From positions 92,925,813 through 92,989,812 of the forward strand of contig OX465283.1 of assembly GCA_949987705.1 (NCBI GenBank): DNA of 64,000 nucleotides, written 5' to 3'. Below the pieces are notes generated by a model. The model ran no database searches, was not told the DNA's origin, and saw only the letters and a program-made list of their open reading frames with translations. This DNA is from Thereva unica (Eukaryota > Arthropoda > Insecta > Diptera > Therevidae). The position numbers were made by a program, and so were the translations under genes. Shown one piece after another: positions 32,720 to 42,342 of this stretch. How positions within the stretch are numbered: the stretch's first letter is position 1; the number at the start of each line of letters is the position of its first letter.

Positions 32720-33412
32720 TTAGAAATTTATCGTATCAAAAACAAGATTAACAGTACAATACAAAGGTATCTCATAAAACAACCGTGAATAATTCAAATG
32801 AATGTATGAGGTACGAGATGGTATAAAGAAATCTTCACATGGTAATGTTAATATATTTTTTTCCTTACATTTTTCAACATACTTTTTATAAAACTCCTTC
32901 ACGCTATCAGAAGCATTGTTGTTGTGGTACATAACGGTATTTAAAAATTTCAGCATTTCAAATAATTTACAAAGTTCCGTTTGTCTTAGAGTGATGCTGC
33001 CACCGCCAATGGGGATTTTATGTTCCTGCTTTAACGCCTCCTGGTTTGGTGGTAATAGTTCGATTTGACCTTGCAAGTTACACAGATAAGAAAAAACGGT
33101 TGTCCATCCAGGGTATGTTGTTGAAACAGGAAAACGGCCATGTTGATGAAACACTATTTTGGCCTCGAATGATGATGTATCAAACCCAAGTATAACTTTT
33201 CTGTTATGGCAATCGTCTAGATGGTACGTGTAATTTAACAAACGATTTTCACCGGGTACTTCTGCTACACATCTGGACTGCTTCTTCTTCTTGTTGTTAG
33301 ATGTTGTTGTTGCGGCTGCTCCTGGAACGGATTCGCATTTAGGCAGCTTAGCCTTTCCGATCCTTTGTCTCCTACGTGATGGCTCCATGTTACTCCAAAT
33401 AAACTTGCACAC
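32720..33412 (-). CDS. Polinton ORF, 230 codons, unknown function
   Basis: Basic, Ser/Lys-rich N-terminus (RRRQRIGKAKLPK, NNKKKKQSR), suggesting nuclear entry or DNA contact. It is followed by an apparently folded region with HLDDCHNRKVILGFDTSSFE and PGWTTVFSYLC. It converges with the 32206-32682 gene (38-bp gap between stops). It lies upstream of and in the same direction as the capsid-protease cluster, suggesting a late or structural role. That role is inference from position; no family was recognised. Two ATGs near the start (codons 1 and 9) are possible; the second is followed directly by the basic region. Confidence 0.6.
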   Translation of the reverse strand: MCKFIWSNMEPSRRRQRIGKAKLPKCESVPGAAATTTSNNKKKKQSRCVAEVPGENRLLNYTYHLDDCHNRKVILGFDTSSFEAKIVFHQHGRFPVSTTYPGWTTVFSYLCNLQGQIELLPPNQEALKQEHKIPIGGGSITLRQTELCKLFEMLKFLNTVMYHNNNASDSVKEFYKKYVEKCKEKNILTLPCEDFFIPSRTSYIHLNYSRLFYEIPLYCTVNLVFDTINF

Positions 33413-33434
33413 TGAATATTCATACTTTGTGGGT

Positions 33435-33947
33435 TCAGGTTTTTATAGTACTGATTTCAGCTTTGCATGATTGGTTACAAAAATCCCCACTACTTTGTGT
33501 AAAGTTTTTCATATATAAATTAATTATTTTATTATCATTTAAACTGAAATCGTTCGAGGAGAATTGTGTTAAAAAATTCTTTAGTCTCTTTCCTCTACAT
33601 CGAGAATATAAAAATACATAGCAATAATGTCCACAGGTTAATGAAAATTGTCCTTGCAAACGTTTTTTATTATTTAAAAAAGTCTTTGAATTATTTAAAA
33701 GAAATCTTTGAAAAAACTTATTGGTGGGATATCTTCCAAATGAGTCAAAGTACTCTGCAGGACCTTGTTTTGGGAAATAAAATGCAACCCAATGAGTTCC
33801 GCCTTTATGGGATGGATCTGTATTAGCTATGACGCATGCTGGTTTTTTTATTTTTTGTGGTAGATGGTCGCATGGGAAGACTCCTCTAAAAATTTTGTTT
33901 GTTACACGATTATTTGTCAATGCAGTGGCAAGTTCGATCGTGTTCAT
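33435..33947 (-). CDS. Polinton cysteine protease (adenain-like)
   Basis: Maturation protease of the adenovirus/Ulp1 clan that would process capsid precursors. Of 170 codons, catalytic His is in GGTHWVAFYF (His52), acidic partner in EYFDSFG (Asp68), the oxyanion-hole Gln in LQGQFS (Gln100), and the nucleophile in TCGHYC (Cys105). Order and spacing agree with adenain, and the size is slightly below adenovirus homologues. The start ATG overlaps the stop of the upstream ORF by four bases (ATGA), implying coupled expression. No defect is seen. Confidence 0.93.
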   Translation of the reverse strand: MNTIELATALTNNRVTNKIFRGVFPCDHLPQKIKKPACVIANTDPSHKGGTHWVAFYFPKQGPAEYFDSFGRYPTNKFFQRFLLNNSKTFLNNKKRLQGQFSLTCGHYCYVFLYSRCRGKRLKNFLTQFSSNDFSLNDNKIINLYMKNFTQSSGDFCNQSCKAEISTIKT

Positions 33948-34306
33948 TCTTGTTCACAGGTAAATGCTGCTTCTAAGTCAATGACCTTGGTGAGAGATGT
34001 AACATAGTTATTTATAAACTCCTGAGTTGATGTACCACGAACAAAGATTGTCTTAAATTTCGCTAGAGTTTTTATAAGGTCTTCATCCATACGTTTTAGT
34101 TCAAGATTACCAAATTTACTTGATTGTTGTTCATTGCATTCCAAACTAGATGTTGGATATTTAAAAATTATTTCCTTTGTAAACGTTTTATTTTGTACAG
34201 TGAATCCAGCTAAAGAGACTTTTTTAAAGAAGGTAAATTCACCTCCGCAAAAGTATTCCGCATTAATTAAACAGCTCATTGTTACTATAGTAAAGCAATT
34301 TGTCAA
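33944..34306 (-). CDS. Polinton conserved small ORF (paralogue of 32206-32682)
   Basis: 120 codons between the major capsid gene and the protease, overlapping the protease start by four bases. The C-terminal segment has FVRGTSTQEFINNYV followed by VIDLE, matching the pattern of the opposite-strand ORF at 32206-32682 (FI-V-KR-G, then F-I-x-x-Y). It is shorter and may be a truncated or diverged duplicate. Function is unknown. Position in the structural-gene block suggests a virion-related or regulatory role, which is inference. Confidence 0.55.
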   Translation of the reverse strand: MTNCFTIVTMSCLINAEYFCGGEFTFFKKVSLAGFTVQNKTFTKEIIFKYPTSSLECNEQQSSKFGNLELKRMDEDLIKTLAKFKTIFVRGTSTQEFINNYVTSLTKVIDLEAAFTCEQE

Positions 34307-35385
34307 CTAACAGTTTGTTGAAAGTATCCGTCTTATATAGATTTAAAAGTTGGTGTAAACATTTCGATCCTTGTCAATTTCAATGCTTCCATCGTACTCA
34401 GCATATACAATGCATGTCACACTATTTTTTAAAGCGTCTCTAAATTTTCCTTCAACTCGTACCGTCCCTTGATTTAGTAAATTGCCGCAAGTCGCGTTAT
34501 ATGAATTGTCTGTTGTTAAATCAAAAGCGAGAAGAAAACATCCCTTGTCAAATAATGTCTTGGATATTTGATGACCTTTATCGAAGTAATGAATACCTGT
34601 TCCTCTGAATAACGTATTGTATCCGCGTGTACTAATTGGATTTTCCTTTGAGTAGTCAAATTCGAGAGGTTGGTTTGGTATCTGTACACCATTCACGGAT
34701 AAATTGAATCTGGTAATGTTGTTATGTTTAAAGTTGAAGGGGTTCTTTGTTCTTCTGCCAGTGTACGCATCATTGTCCACCATTCCAAAAATTATTAGGT
34801 TCGGTAACTGTCCGATGACGATATTATCCAGTGAAAGTGTGAATGTGTTTGCTGGAATAGTGTAACTTTTAACTTCAACTCGCTTGTATGGGTATAAGGC
34901 ATTTGAACGCTGTAGAACTGTCTCATGTGCTAATTAGTCGAGGAAATAAAGCACTGAACCTAGGATTTTTTGAACAGTAAGATGGATTTTAATGCGGTTT
35001 TTTGTGTTCGATTCGTGAGAGCGTCTACAAACTTTGTGACCGGTAGTGATGAATTCATTTTGAAAAAATGCATTTCCTGCAATAAAAATATGCATTTTAG
35101 AAGTGCATCTCAAAGAGACATTCTATCACTCGGTAAATATTGATGGAAATGAGTCGACTTTTGCTACTCGGGGGTTTTTGGGGTCGCTGAGCACGAAAAT
35201 AATGACGGCAACCGTCTCCGAGGTACCTGGTGCCCAGGGTGGACTGCAACACCCCTTTTTAAGGATTTTTTGCCATGAATTCAATAATAATAAAAATAAT
35301 CCAATGAAATACACTTTTTTCAATATTTATTTCAAGCAAGCCAAACTTTATAATAAGGGATAATCCTTAAGGGTTAAAATCACCC

Positions 35386-36138
35386 CTAAATCGACTGAAA
35401 ACAAAAAAATTTATTCCATATCGTCTTATCGCTTGGTATGAACATATTTTTTTGGCGTAAAACTTCATAAAAATCTTCAAGATTAAATTGATTTTCTTCA
35501 TGGTCATCAATGTAATTAAATATTTCTTCCATTGAACATTGAATTTTGCTGCGCAATATTGCTTCCTTTTTCGAATGCTCACTATCTTTTTGCCTTAATT
35601 TCGATGAGCAATTTCTTCTGTGATATTTAGCATTCAGAACAGTTAATTCGTCCTCACATAAAAGTTTGTTTATAATTTCTTCCGTGGCCAATAGATTCAA
35701 AGTTTCATTATTTGAATGATAATCTATAACTAGTTGTTTAGTTTCGTTGGTACTCAAAACAGAAAAAGGTTGATTATGAAAAATCCTTTTCGCGCAAATT
35801 ATGCAATGTATTTCAAAATCGAATTCATAACTTCTTGCCCCAACGTCATCTGAGGTACTTTGATAATCTGACGATTCCGTGAGTTTTCGTTTTTTTGTTT
35901 CGGGAGTATGTATTGTCGTCTTGATATAACGTGTACGACATTTTTCATGCACTTTAACATGCGTTTTTTCTTTAATATGATTATGCAGTCCGTCATTCCG
36001 AGTTTCTAAAGAAATCTTGCATATATTACTAATTCCTTTTTTTTTAACAGTGCTTAATACATTATCTACTGATTGATTCTCCCAATTCTCAACATATTTG
36101 CAAATCACGCAATAGTCCTCATTTTCTGTATCAACCAT
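35386..36138 (-). CDS. Zinc-finger ORF of the long-TIR transposon (transposase N-terminus?)
   Basis: 250 codons with Cys/His patterns that could bind zinc: CVICKYVENW...HNHIKEKTHVKVHEKC (residues ~10-87), and CIICAKRIFHNQ near residue 112 paired with a later AKYHRRNCSSKL. The rest is charged and helical. The ORF runs into the left inverted repeat and stops there, which looks like truncation of a longer protein with a missing catalytic domain. Similar Cys/His layouts occur in element-encoded proteins of arthropods, but I cannot name the family. No DDE motif is visible. Confidence 0.5.
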   Translation of the reverse strand: MVDTENEDYCVICKYVENWENQSVDNVLSTVKKKGISNICKISLETRNDGLHNHIKEKTHVKVHEKCRTRYIKTTIHTPETKKRKLTESSDYQSTSDDVGARSYEFDFEIHCIICAKRIFHNQPFSVLSTNETKQLVIDYHSNNETLNLLATEEIINKLLCEDELTVLNAKYHRRNCSSKLRQKDSEHSKKEAILRSKIQCSMEEIFNYIDDHEENQFNLEDFYEVLRQKNMFIPSDKTIWNKFFCFQSI

Positions 36139-37135
36139 TCTAAAATATTATAATTAAAATTAACAAAAGAACAATATATTTATTTAAACTACATATATTT
36201 TGTACTAACATATTTAATAAATTAATTTAGTAATAATTGAAAATATTGCTGTTCACTATAATATTACTAAAAACAAAAATATATAATTGTTTTATTTACC
36301 TTGGAAGAAAAAATAGATACTAATAAGTAGAAAATAGAAAAATTAGGTACTTTATAACAGAATTCGGCTAAACAGGCTTGTCCTGATAAACGTAGATGCA
36401 TTCAGGGCAGCTATTAATAAGGGTTCTTTGGATCCTCTGTTACAACTTCTATCAACAAACACTTGATTATTTGTAAACTTTCAAATTCAGTATTTATTAT
36501 GTACCATCAATGTCATAAATAACATGAATTGAAAACACTGTCAGTATTCAAAATCACTTTAATACCACTGAGAATACTATGTCACGGAAATATTCAAATG
36601 TATTATTTATCAAGTATACCTTACTGAATTTAATAACAAAAAAATGAATGATTTTTCAACATCAACACAAACACTTAAAATTATATTCAAAAAACAAAAA
36701 AACACTTAAATTTATATTCACTATCACTGTTGCTGAACTTTTTAACGAATGAATTTAATTATACGCCAGCAAAATCAAAAACGTGCATGGTATTGATACT
36801 GCGTAAACTATTAAATACCACGAAGGGCTCCTAACCTGCCATATATAGTAACCTAAAGCCCGTTACACATCGTATCAAAGCAGCCTACTATATCAAAACC
36901 GACAAATTCAAAAAATAATTGAGCTTTATTTTTTATTTTTCATTATTAAATTGAATTTATCGCGTAAACCCCATAGGGGTTATTGCAATTTTTTTTTGTT
37001 TAACGTTGATTTTTCAAATTGTAGGGGTAGTTTTAACCCCTTAAGGGTTGCAAATAAATTTATATTTGCCTGACAATACGTATACAATGGAATTTAAAGC
37101 ATAAACTTGAAAAAAAAAATGTTTACAATTTTTTT
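36139..37135. other. AT-rich interior of the long-TIR transposon
   Basis: No ORF. Small inverted motifs built on ACCCCTAAGGGG/GGGGTTATTG occur near 36968 and 37038. Confidence 0.5.
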
Positions 37136-38356
37136 TATTTTCAGTCGATTTAGGGGTGGTTTTAACCCTTATCATAAAGTTTGGCTTGATTTAGTATAAA
37201 TCAACCACCTTCTAAAATAAATATTGAAAAAAGTGTATTTGATTGGATTATTTTTCATTATTATTGAATTCATCGCAAAAAAACCCTTAAAAAGGGGTGT
37301 TACAGTTTACCTGGGCACCAGGTACCTCGGAGACCGTTGCCGTCGTTATTTTCGTGCTCAGCGACCCCAAAAACCCCCGGGTAGCAAAAATCGGCTCATT
37401 TCCATCAATATTTACCGAGTGATAGAATGTCTCTTTGAGATGCACTTCTAAAATGCATATTTTTAATGCAGGAAATGCATTTTTTCAAAATGAATTCATC
37501 ACTACCGGTCACAAAGTTTGTGGATGCTCTCACGAATCGAACACAAAAAACCGCATTAAGATCCATCTTACTGTTCAAAAAATCCTAGGTTTGGCACTTT
37601 TTAGTGCTTTATTTCCTCGACTAAATAAAATATTCGGGTTGACGGTTACGTGGTTCATGTACATTGTTGCATCTAAGATTTTTAATTGTGGTGAGTCGGT
37701 ACCGTCCTTGGATAAAATATAAAATTCTGGTTTTTCAAGTGATAAAACTACACGTAAATCGACACCGTTTAATAGCAACTTATCTTGATTAAGCAAATCA
37801 GTATGGATTTTCCCCATCAATTCAACTACATTACTTTTATTAAAAAGTTTCTGACGATCTAAATAGCCTTGATGTAATTCAGCGACGGGTTTATCGATAT
37901 CTGCAATTTCCGTGTCATCTTTGTCAAGATACCAGCCGACCGACTCCAAATGGGTAGATGCAGCATCTTTGCCATAATTTAATAAATTTTCAATATAAGC
38001 GCGATAATTGTAATTGTGGTCGGTTTGAGCAATTGGTTTTCCATTCAAATATACAGTGCACTGTCGAAATATTGAGTGTAAAATGTTGTTTATTAAACCT
38101 GGTGCATCACCATCATCTGAATAAAGTTCTTCTTTTCCATCTTTTATTTTGATTAATTGTAATTTTAAACGAAGATACATGCTAGATAAATCACGGTATG
38201 TATCTCCATGACCCAAAGTTACAAACTCTAGAACGGAGGAGTTGTCGAGTGAGGCTATTGGCTTATATGCTACTTCTTCTGTTTTCAAAATATTGCTTTG
38301 AACTGGTGGTGTGGAAAAAAGATCCAGTTCCGATTTCATGCATTCTTTGTACGACA

Positions 38357-38875
38357 TTATTTATCAAATATGTCCAGTATACGTTTACGTATCTTTCGTT
38401 TTGTTTTTAAAACCCTTGCTGTTATTCCTTTTCTTTGATTTTTAGTTTTGCAATTTCTCGTGTGTTTAGGTGTTTTTCCACGTCTCTTGCGTTTAACAGC
38501 TGGTTTTAAATGTAAAGTTGTAAACGGGTTGGGTCTTTTTATACCTACACCGCTCATACCGTCAAACAGTTTATTTATACCTTTCTGAGCTAAATCTTGA
38601 ACAGCAACTCGACCTTGTTCCTTTAAAATATCTTTAACTGATTTGTTGTTGATGTTTTTATCTTGTATTATAGCTTGTCCTGTTTTTACAGCCTGTTGTG
38701 CTAATGTTTTTAATCCTGATGTAGCTAGAGGTTTTAAGTGTCGAAATAATGCACTGAAGAAGCTACCGATTCCTCTTCCACGTTGATAAATAAGTGGACC
38801 ACGGTATAGTTCTCCAATATCTGACAGACCGCCGCCGCTTTGTATTAAATAATAACGTGTATAATAGGAATCCAT
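38357..38875 (-). CDS. Polinton basic virion protein (adenovirus pVI/pX-like)
   Basis: 172 codons just upstream of the capsid gene; its last codon overlaps the capsid ATG. The N-terminal half has a Gly-rich amphipathic stretch (RGRGIGSFFSALFRHLKPLA) resembling membrane-active minor proteins of adenovirus-like particles. The C-terminal half is extremely basic (KRKRRGKTPKHTRN...KTKRKIRKRILD), consistent with DNA condensation. Such small Gly/basic proteins sit beside the capsid genes in many Polintons. The specific role is inference from composition and position. Confidence 0.7.
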   Translation of the reverse strand: MDSYYTRYYLIQSGGGLSDIGELYRGPLIYQRGRGIGSFFSALFRHLKPLATSGLKTLAQQAVKTGQAIIQDKNINNKSVKDILKEQGRVAVQDLAQKGINKLFDGMSGVGIKRPNPFTTLHLKPAVKRKRRGKTPKHTRNCKTKNQRKGITARVLKTKRKIRKRILDIFDK

Positions 38876-38932
38876 CTCGTAATTCTATTTATACTATGCA
38901 AGAACAGCCTGTTGTGCAAATATTTATAGTTT

Positions 38933-40501
38933 TTATTGTCTCTTAAAATGAAGCATTACATATGTAGGAATATAATTTGTTTTAAAGTCTACTAACTCCC
39001 CTTGATGATCAGTTATTTTTATAGAAATACTTTCAATAAAAGTTTTTTCAATAGGACAGTATTCTACATGCTCAAATCTTAATATAGTACCACACCCTTG
39101 AATCGGTATTATTCGTAGATATCTTACTAGCTTGTCGCCTATAGCTCTAGGTTGTATAATATCAGTGTATATATGTATTATATTTTTCTCAGGGCAATCT
39201 TTTACAGTTTCCGGTGTACTTCTTGGTAATCGCAACATCAATTCTTTAATTGTTGTATCAAGAGAATTAATTTTTTCCATTATTGACATGTGCTCTTGGC
39301 GTAAGCCCGCAGTGTCAAATGACTGTTTTATTTCTGTCAACAAGGCATCAGGATTACGTTTGTTTTCAGGTGTTTGGAGAAATACATCTGTGATGAAGTT
39401 TGACAGATTATCTATGTTTGTATTAATAGGTACTGGTGTAGATAAAAATTCGCCCGAGCTTTGTTTTTCATATGGGACCTGCAAAATTTCACTGTTTTTA
39501 GTTATTTTCCGTTGCTCGGGTGCCTTTGCTTTGAGTGAATCTTTCTTTAGTCTATTCAATATTTCAAAAATTGTATTTTTAATTTCAATAATTCGCTTAT
39601 GTTTTTCTTCTTCGCTAAGTTGTTTATCGTCAAAGTGTAAATTGGCTAAAAGCAATGTCATGAGATCTTTAACATTCAAGTGTGAGGGTAGTGTTTTTTT
39701 TATTTTTATCGTAACACCCAACTCCTCTAAACGGAGTTCGAATACATCATGCTTCTTTTCACTACCTTTTTTCTCTTTATTTTCAGCTGTTTTTATGCTA
39801 GCCGTTGGATGTGTATAATTGTCTATTGTATTCTTCAAAACAGGATGTTTTCTATTCTTCCTAGGAACTTGACCAAATACATCATCAACAAAATCTTCAA
39901 TTGATTCATAGTTCTTATATTTCAACACAACGTTTTCTGAAGTCTTTTTTCCTTGATATATGTGCAATATGTATTCGTCTGGCTCCTGCTTATACTTTAT
40001 TTCAGGGATAACTTCATTAAAGTGGTCATCTTCTAAGCGCTTCCACATTTTCGATTTAACATCATTCAAGTACATGGTATACCATGAAGGTGTAACTGCA
40101 TTATAAAATGTTAATAAAAATGCTGAAAGGTTTATTTGTCCAGGTCTGTAACTAACTTGTTCAAGATTTTCTGGTGTCCATTCAAGTTTTACATTTTCAT
40201 TTATTTTGATGCTAAGTATTTTAAAATCCTTTTGATGTTGCTTTCTAGTTTCCTTTAACTGGTCATATTCATGCCTCACTCGTTTACGCACATTTCCCCC
40301 GTTTTTGGAGATTGCACGTTTTGTTATTTCAAAATTTGGTAATGCAATTTCAGTTATTCCAACACGCCAGTTTCCATGAAACTTGCATGGTTTCGCAAGC
40401 GCATTTGTAAAAGCCGATAACGTATTTTCTGGGTAAAATTGCATAGATTTATTACTCAAAAGGCATACATAAAAATCATTTTCTTTTATTTCCACCGGCA
40501 T
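38933..40501 (-). CDS. Polinton minor capsid (penton) protein
   Basis: 522 codons. The N-terminal signature FYVCLLSNKSMQFYPENTLS, followed by a stretch ending in WRVGITEIALP, is the usual opening of the Polinton penton (single jelly-roll). The C-terminal signature IYTDIIQPRAIGDKLVRYLR, then IPIQGCGTILRFEHVEYCPI and a final YVMLHFKRQ, is also conserved. The middle is long, charged and probably flexible. It would form the capsid vertices. The gene is open, starts at ATG 40501 only three bases after the stop of the upstream ORF, and is transcribed with the major capsid and protease genes. Confidence 0.85.
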   Translation of the reverse strand: MPVEIKENDFYVCLLSNKSMQFYPENTLSAFTNALAKPCKFHGNWRVGITEIALPNFEITKRAISKNGGNVRKRVRHEYDQLKETRKQHQKDFKILSIKINENVKLEWTPENLEQVSYRPGQINLSAFLLTFYNAVTPSWYTMYLNDVKSKMWKRLEDDHFNEVIPEIKYKQEPDEYILHIYQGKKTSENVVLKYKNYESIEDFVDDVFGQVPRKNRKHPVLKNTIDNYTHPTASIKTAENKEKKGSEKKHDVFELRLEELGVTIKIKKTLPSHLNVKDLMTLLLANLHFDDKQLSEEEKHKRIIEIKNTIFEILNRLKKDSLKAKAPEQRKITKNSEILQVPYEKQSSGEFLSTPVPINTNIDNLSNFITDVFLQTPENKRNPDALLTEIKQSFDTAGLRQEHMSIMEKINSLDTTIKELMLRLPRSTPETVKDCPEKNIIHIYTDIIQPRAIGDKLVRYLRIIPIQGCGTILRFEHVEYCPIEKTFIESISIKITDHQGELVDFKTNYIPTYVMLHFKRQ

Positions 40502-40504
40502 TGT

Positions 40505-41320
40505 TTACAGTCTTTCCCAAGGAATGTCAGAAGTACTTGCAGGTCTATCCTTTTTAGTCTTCAAACGCTCACTCTGTCTAGTACCGAGCTTGCGTAAAGG
40601 AAATGAAAGCATATATTGACCAGATTCTAGCTGAGAGGGTATTAATATAGACTGTTTCTGGGCTGCTTTTTGTTTTTCACTTTGTTCTAATTCGTCTATA
40701 TGTTCGCTAGCTTCATCGGGACTCATAGCCGCAGGTACAGTATACTGAGTTACACCATCCTCAGCTGTGATTATTTTATAATCCTTTTCACGTGCATTAG
40801 GTGGAGCTGTTGTTCTTAGTAATTTTGGTGGTGGTCTTAGAGTTTTTGCTATTCCGCTAGCTGATAATCGTCTTTTAGCGGCTGGTGATAAAGATCTTCT
40901 TGGTGGGGTTATGTTATGTGCTTCTTCAAAGACTTCTTCTTTTTCAGCTATGAAATCCTTTGCTGGTGGTGGTGAAGTCTGTGTTAACACATCATCTTTA
41001 AAAATAATTTTCGTTTGTGTGGTACTATCTCTTAAACTTTTTTGTTTGACATTATGTTCACGTGGCAAGTATAAATTTGTTTCTTTATTAAGCGTTCGTT
41101 TGGATTTCCTATTGTGATTTAAAAAGGAAATTAGTTGGTTTCGATAGCTATACCATTTTTCCGAATCATTCATGTCTTTATTCTGCAGTATTTTATTCAT
41201 TGCTCTATCAAAAATGGACTGATTTGCGGTCATTTCAATTTCATCTTTAAGCCTGTTGTAAACTTCTGGCGACAGAAGTAGCATCTTGTTAAGTCCATTA
41301 TTTCTATGCATATTTTTCAA
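40505..41320 (-). CDS. Polinton disordered structural ORF, unknown function
   Basis: 271 codons. N-terminal LLLSPEVYNRLKDEIE is a helix-like start seen in Polinton late ORFs. The remainder is Pro/Ser/Lys-rich and low in hydrophobics (TPPRRSLSPAAKRRLSAS, KTLRPPPKLLRTTAPP), ending with a short ordered piece ESGQYMLSFPLRKLGTRQSE. It overlaps the next upstream ORF by 17 bases, so it belongs to the late gene run. It is perhaps a scaffold or internal virion protein, but this is inference only. Confidence 0.65.
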   Translation of the reverse strand: MKNMHRNNGLNKMLLLSPEVYNRLKDEIEMTANQSIFDRAMNKILQNKDMNDSEKWYSYRNQLISFLNHNRKSKRTLNKETNLYLPREHNVKQKSLRDSTTQTKIIFKDDVLTQTSPPPAKDFIAEKEEVFEEAHNITPPRRSLSPAAKRRLSASGIAKTLRPPPKLLRTTAPPNAREKDYKIITAEDGVTQYTVPAAMSPDEASEHIDELEQSEKQKAAQKQSILIPSQLESGQYMLSFPLRKLGTRQSERLKTKKDRPASTSDIPWERL

Positions 41321-41657
41321 TTAATGAGCCAATAACTCCTGATAGTACACTTCCTAATAAAACTGGTAAAAAACCTCCTCGTTGCACTAGTATTTTACGC
41401 TGTTTAGCAACAGATCTCTTTGCGCAAATCAATTTACGCATGTCCTTTTTATACCTACACAGTGAGTTGTAGATATTTCCATGTGGCATATGATTACCTT
41501 TTAAGGTGTTGAGCGTAATTTCACAAAGAGTTTTTATAACCTCAGGGTCAGCATTTTGTATGATGGACTTTCTTAGATTTGGTTTAGCCTTTTTAAGCAC
41601 ATATAGCATATGCTTGTTCTCCTTTAATCGTTTCATTCGTGACGCCATTCTTACCAT
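41304..41657 (-). CDS. Polinton small basic ORF with hydrophobic tail
   Basis: 117 codons. The layout is typical of a small protein conserved in many Polinton/adintovirus-like elements: basic N-terminus, LRKSIIQNADPEVIKTLCEI helix, KDMRKLICAKRSVAKQRKIL, then QRGGFLPVLLGSVLSGVIGS, a hydrophobic C-terminal segment that could insert in a membrane or capsid shell. It overlaps the 3' end of the ATPase gene by 65 bases in another frame. Function unknown. Confidence 0.7.
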   Translation of the reverse strand: MVRMASRMKRLKENKHMLYVLKKAKPNLRKSIIQNADPEVIKTLCEITLNTLKGNHMPHGNIYNSLCRYKKDMRKLICAKRSVAKQRKILVQRGGFLPVLLGSVLSGVIGSLIEKYA

Positions 41658-42342
41658 TTAAAGAGTTTTGCGGGCAAAAACAGGTTACAAAGTGTTTATT
41701 AAATATATCAGTTCGAAATCTTAAGACGTCGTTAATGTCCTGAGTTAAATCAATTAGCAAATACCCGTAAGGCATTTGAGTTATCTCTTTATATATTCTC
41801 ACAAGTTCTAAACTATTTTCTGGGTAAATTTGTCGGGCCAGATGTGTAAATTGACTTTTATCCCGGGGGTTTTTAAATACAACAAGATATTTACAATTGA
41901 GCGATATATCACGACTGAATTTTCCTTGATGGAATACGTTTTGTGTCACAAGAATTACTGAGAAATTACGATGATGAGATCCCTTAGTAAAGAGTTCACA
42001 AACTTGTTTACTATATGCATTTAACATCATGTCATCTATAACAATCAATGTTGGCTCGTTTTCATGATTTACAAACTCCTCTGGTATAGCATTTAAATAT
42101 TCGATGTTTTGCAGTTTGATATCCGTAGGTAGTGCACCGTGTTCTGCATTACACCATATAATTTTTCTAATTTGCGGTTCTATAAATACCTGATTAGTAT
42201 TAAGAAGATTTTTTATAAAGGTTGTTTTGCCGCATCCCGAAGGCCCCGCAACCATCATTGTAAATGGGTGATTAAACTTGATCATTTTTGCTTTGTATAT
42301 AAACTGGTAATTCAACTGCAGGTATTTATACATTCTGCACAA
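41593..42342 (-). CDS. Polinton packaging ATPase (FtsK/HerA-like)
   Basis: Genome-packaging motor of the A32/FtsK-HerA type. Walker A is GPSGCGKTTF (residues 33-42), Walker B LIVIDDMM (99-106), and a sensor-like VILVTQNVFHQ lies ~35 residues later, matching small packaging ATPases of Polintons and related viruses. The natural start is probably Met20 (MIKFNHPFTMMVAG). It is divergently arranged with the integrase: their starts overlap at 42342, so a shared bidirectional promoter region is likely. Appears intact. Confidence 0.93.
   Translation of the reverse strand: MCRMYKYLQLNYQFIYKAKMIKFNHPFTMMVAGPSGCGKTTFIKNLLNTNQVFIEPQIRKIIWCNAEHGALPTDIKLQNIEYLNAIPEEFVNHENEPTLIVIDDMMLNAYSKQVCELFTKGSHHRNFSVILVTQNVFHQGKFSRDISLNCKYLVVFKNPRDKSQFTHLARQIYPENSLELVRIYKEITQMPYGYLLIDLTQDINDVLRFRTDIFNKHFVTCFCPQNSLNGKNGVTNETIKGEQAYAICA

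Larger units (their letters stand above)
34935..37623. mobile_element. Long-TIR DNA transposon inside the capsid gene
   Basis: Ends TAGTCGAGGAAATAAAGCAC and its complement, with inverted arms of roughly 470 bp (34935-35405 and 37136-37623) that are imperfect inside. Flanked by AAT (34932-34934, 37624-37626). The interior is AT-rich with one ORF (35386-36138) for a zinc-finger protein fragment. No complete transposase is seen, so it is probably non-autonomous. The superfamily is not identified. Confidence 0.82.
34343..38357 (-). pseudogene. Polinton major capsid protein, split by a transposon
   Basis: Double jelly-roll major capsid (hexon-like) protein. The N-terminal part is 38357-37627 (start MSYKECMKSELDLFSTPPVQ, with SVLEFVTLGHGDTYRDLS and ILHSIFRQCTVYLNGKPIAQ, typical of Polinton capsids). 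The C-terminal part is 34931-34343 (ITRFNLSVNGVQIPNQPLEF, GNLLNQGTVRVEGKF). The 2.7-kb element 34935-37623 lies between, flanked by AAT. The reading frame is uninterrupted on both sides of the insertion, so apart from this insertion the gene looks undamaged. It is next to the penton, protease and ATPase genes on the same strand. Confidence 0.9.

Noticed and set aside
39132..39818. 228-codon plus-strand ORF, hydrophobic
   Set aside because: Antisense shadow of the penton gene (38933-40501), which has clear family motifs.
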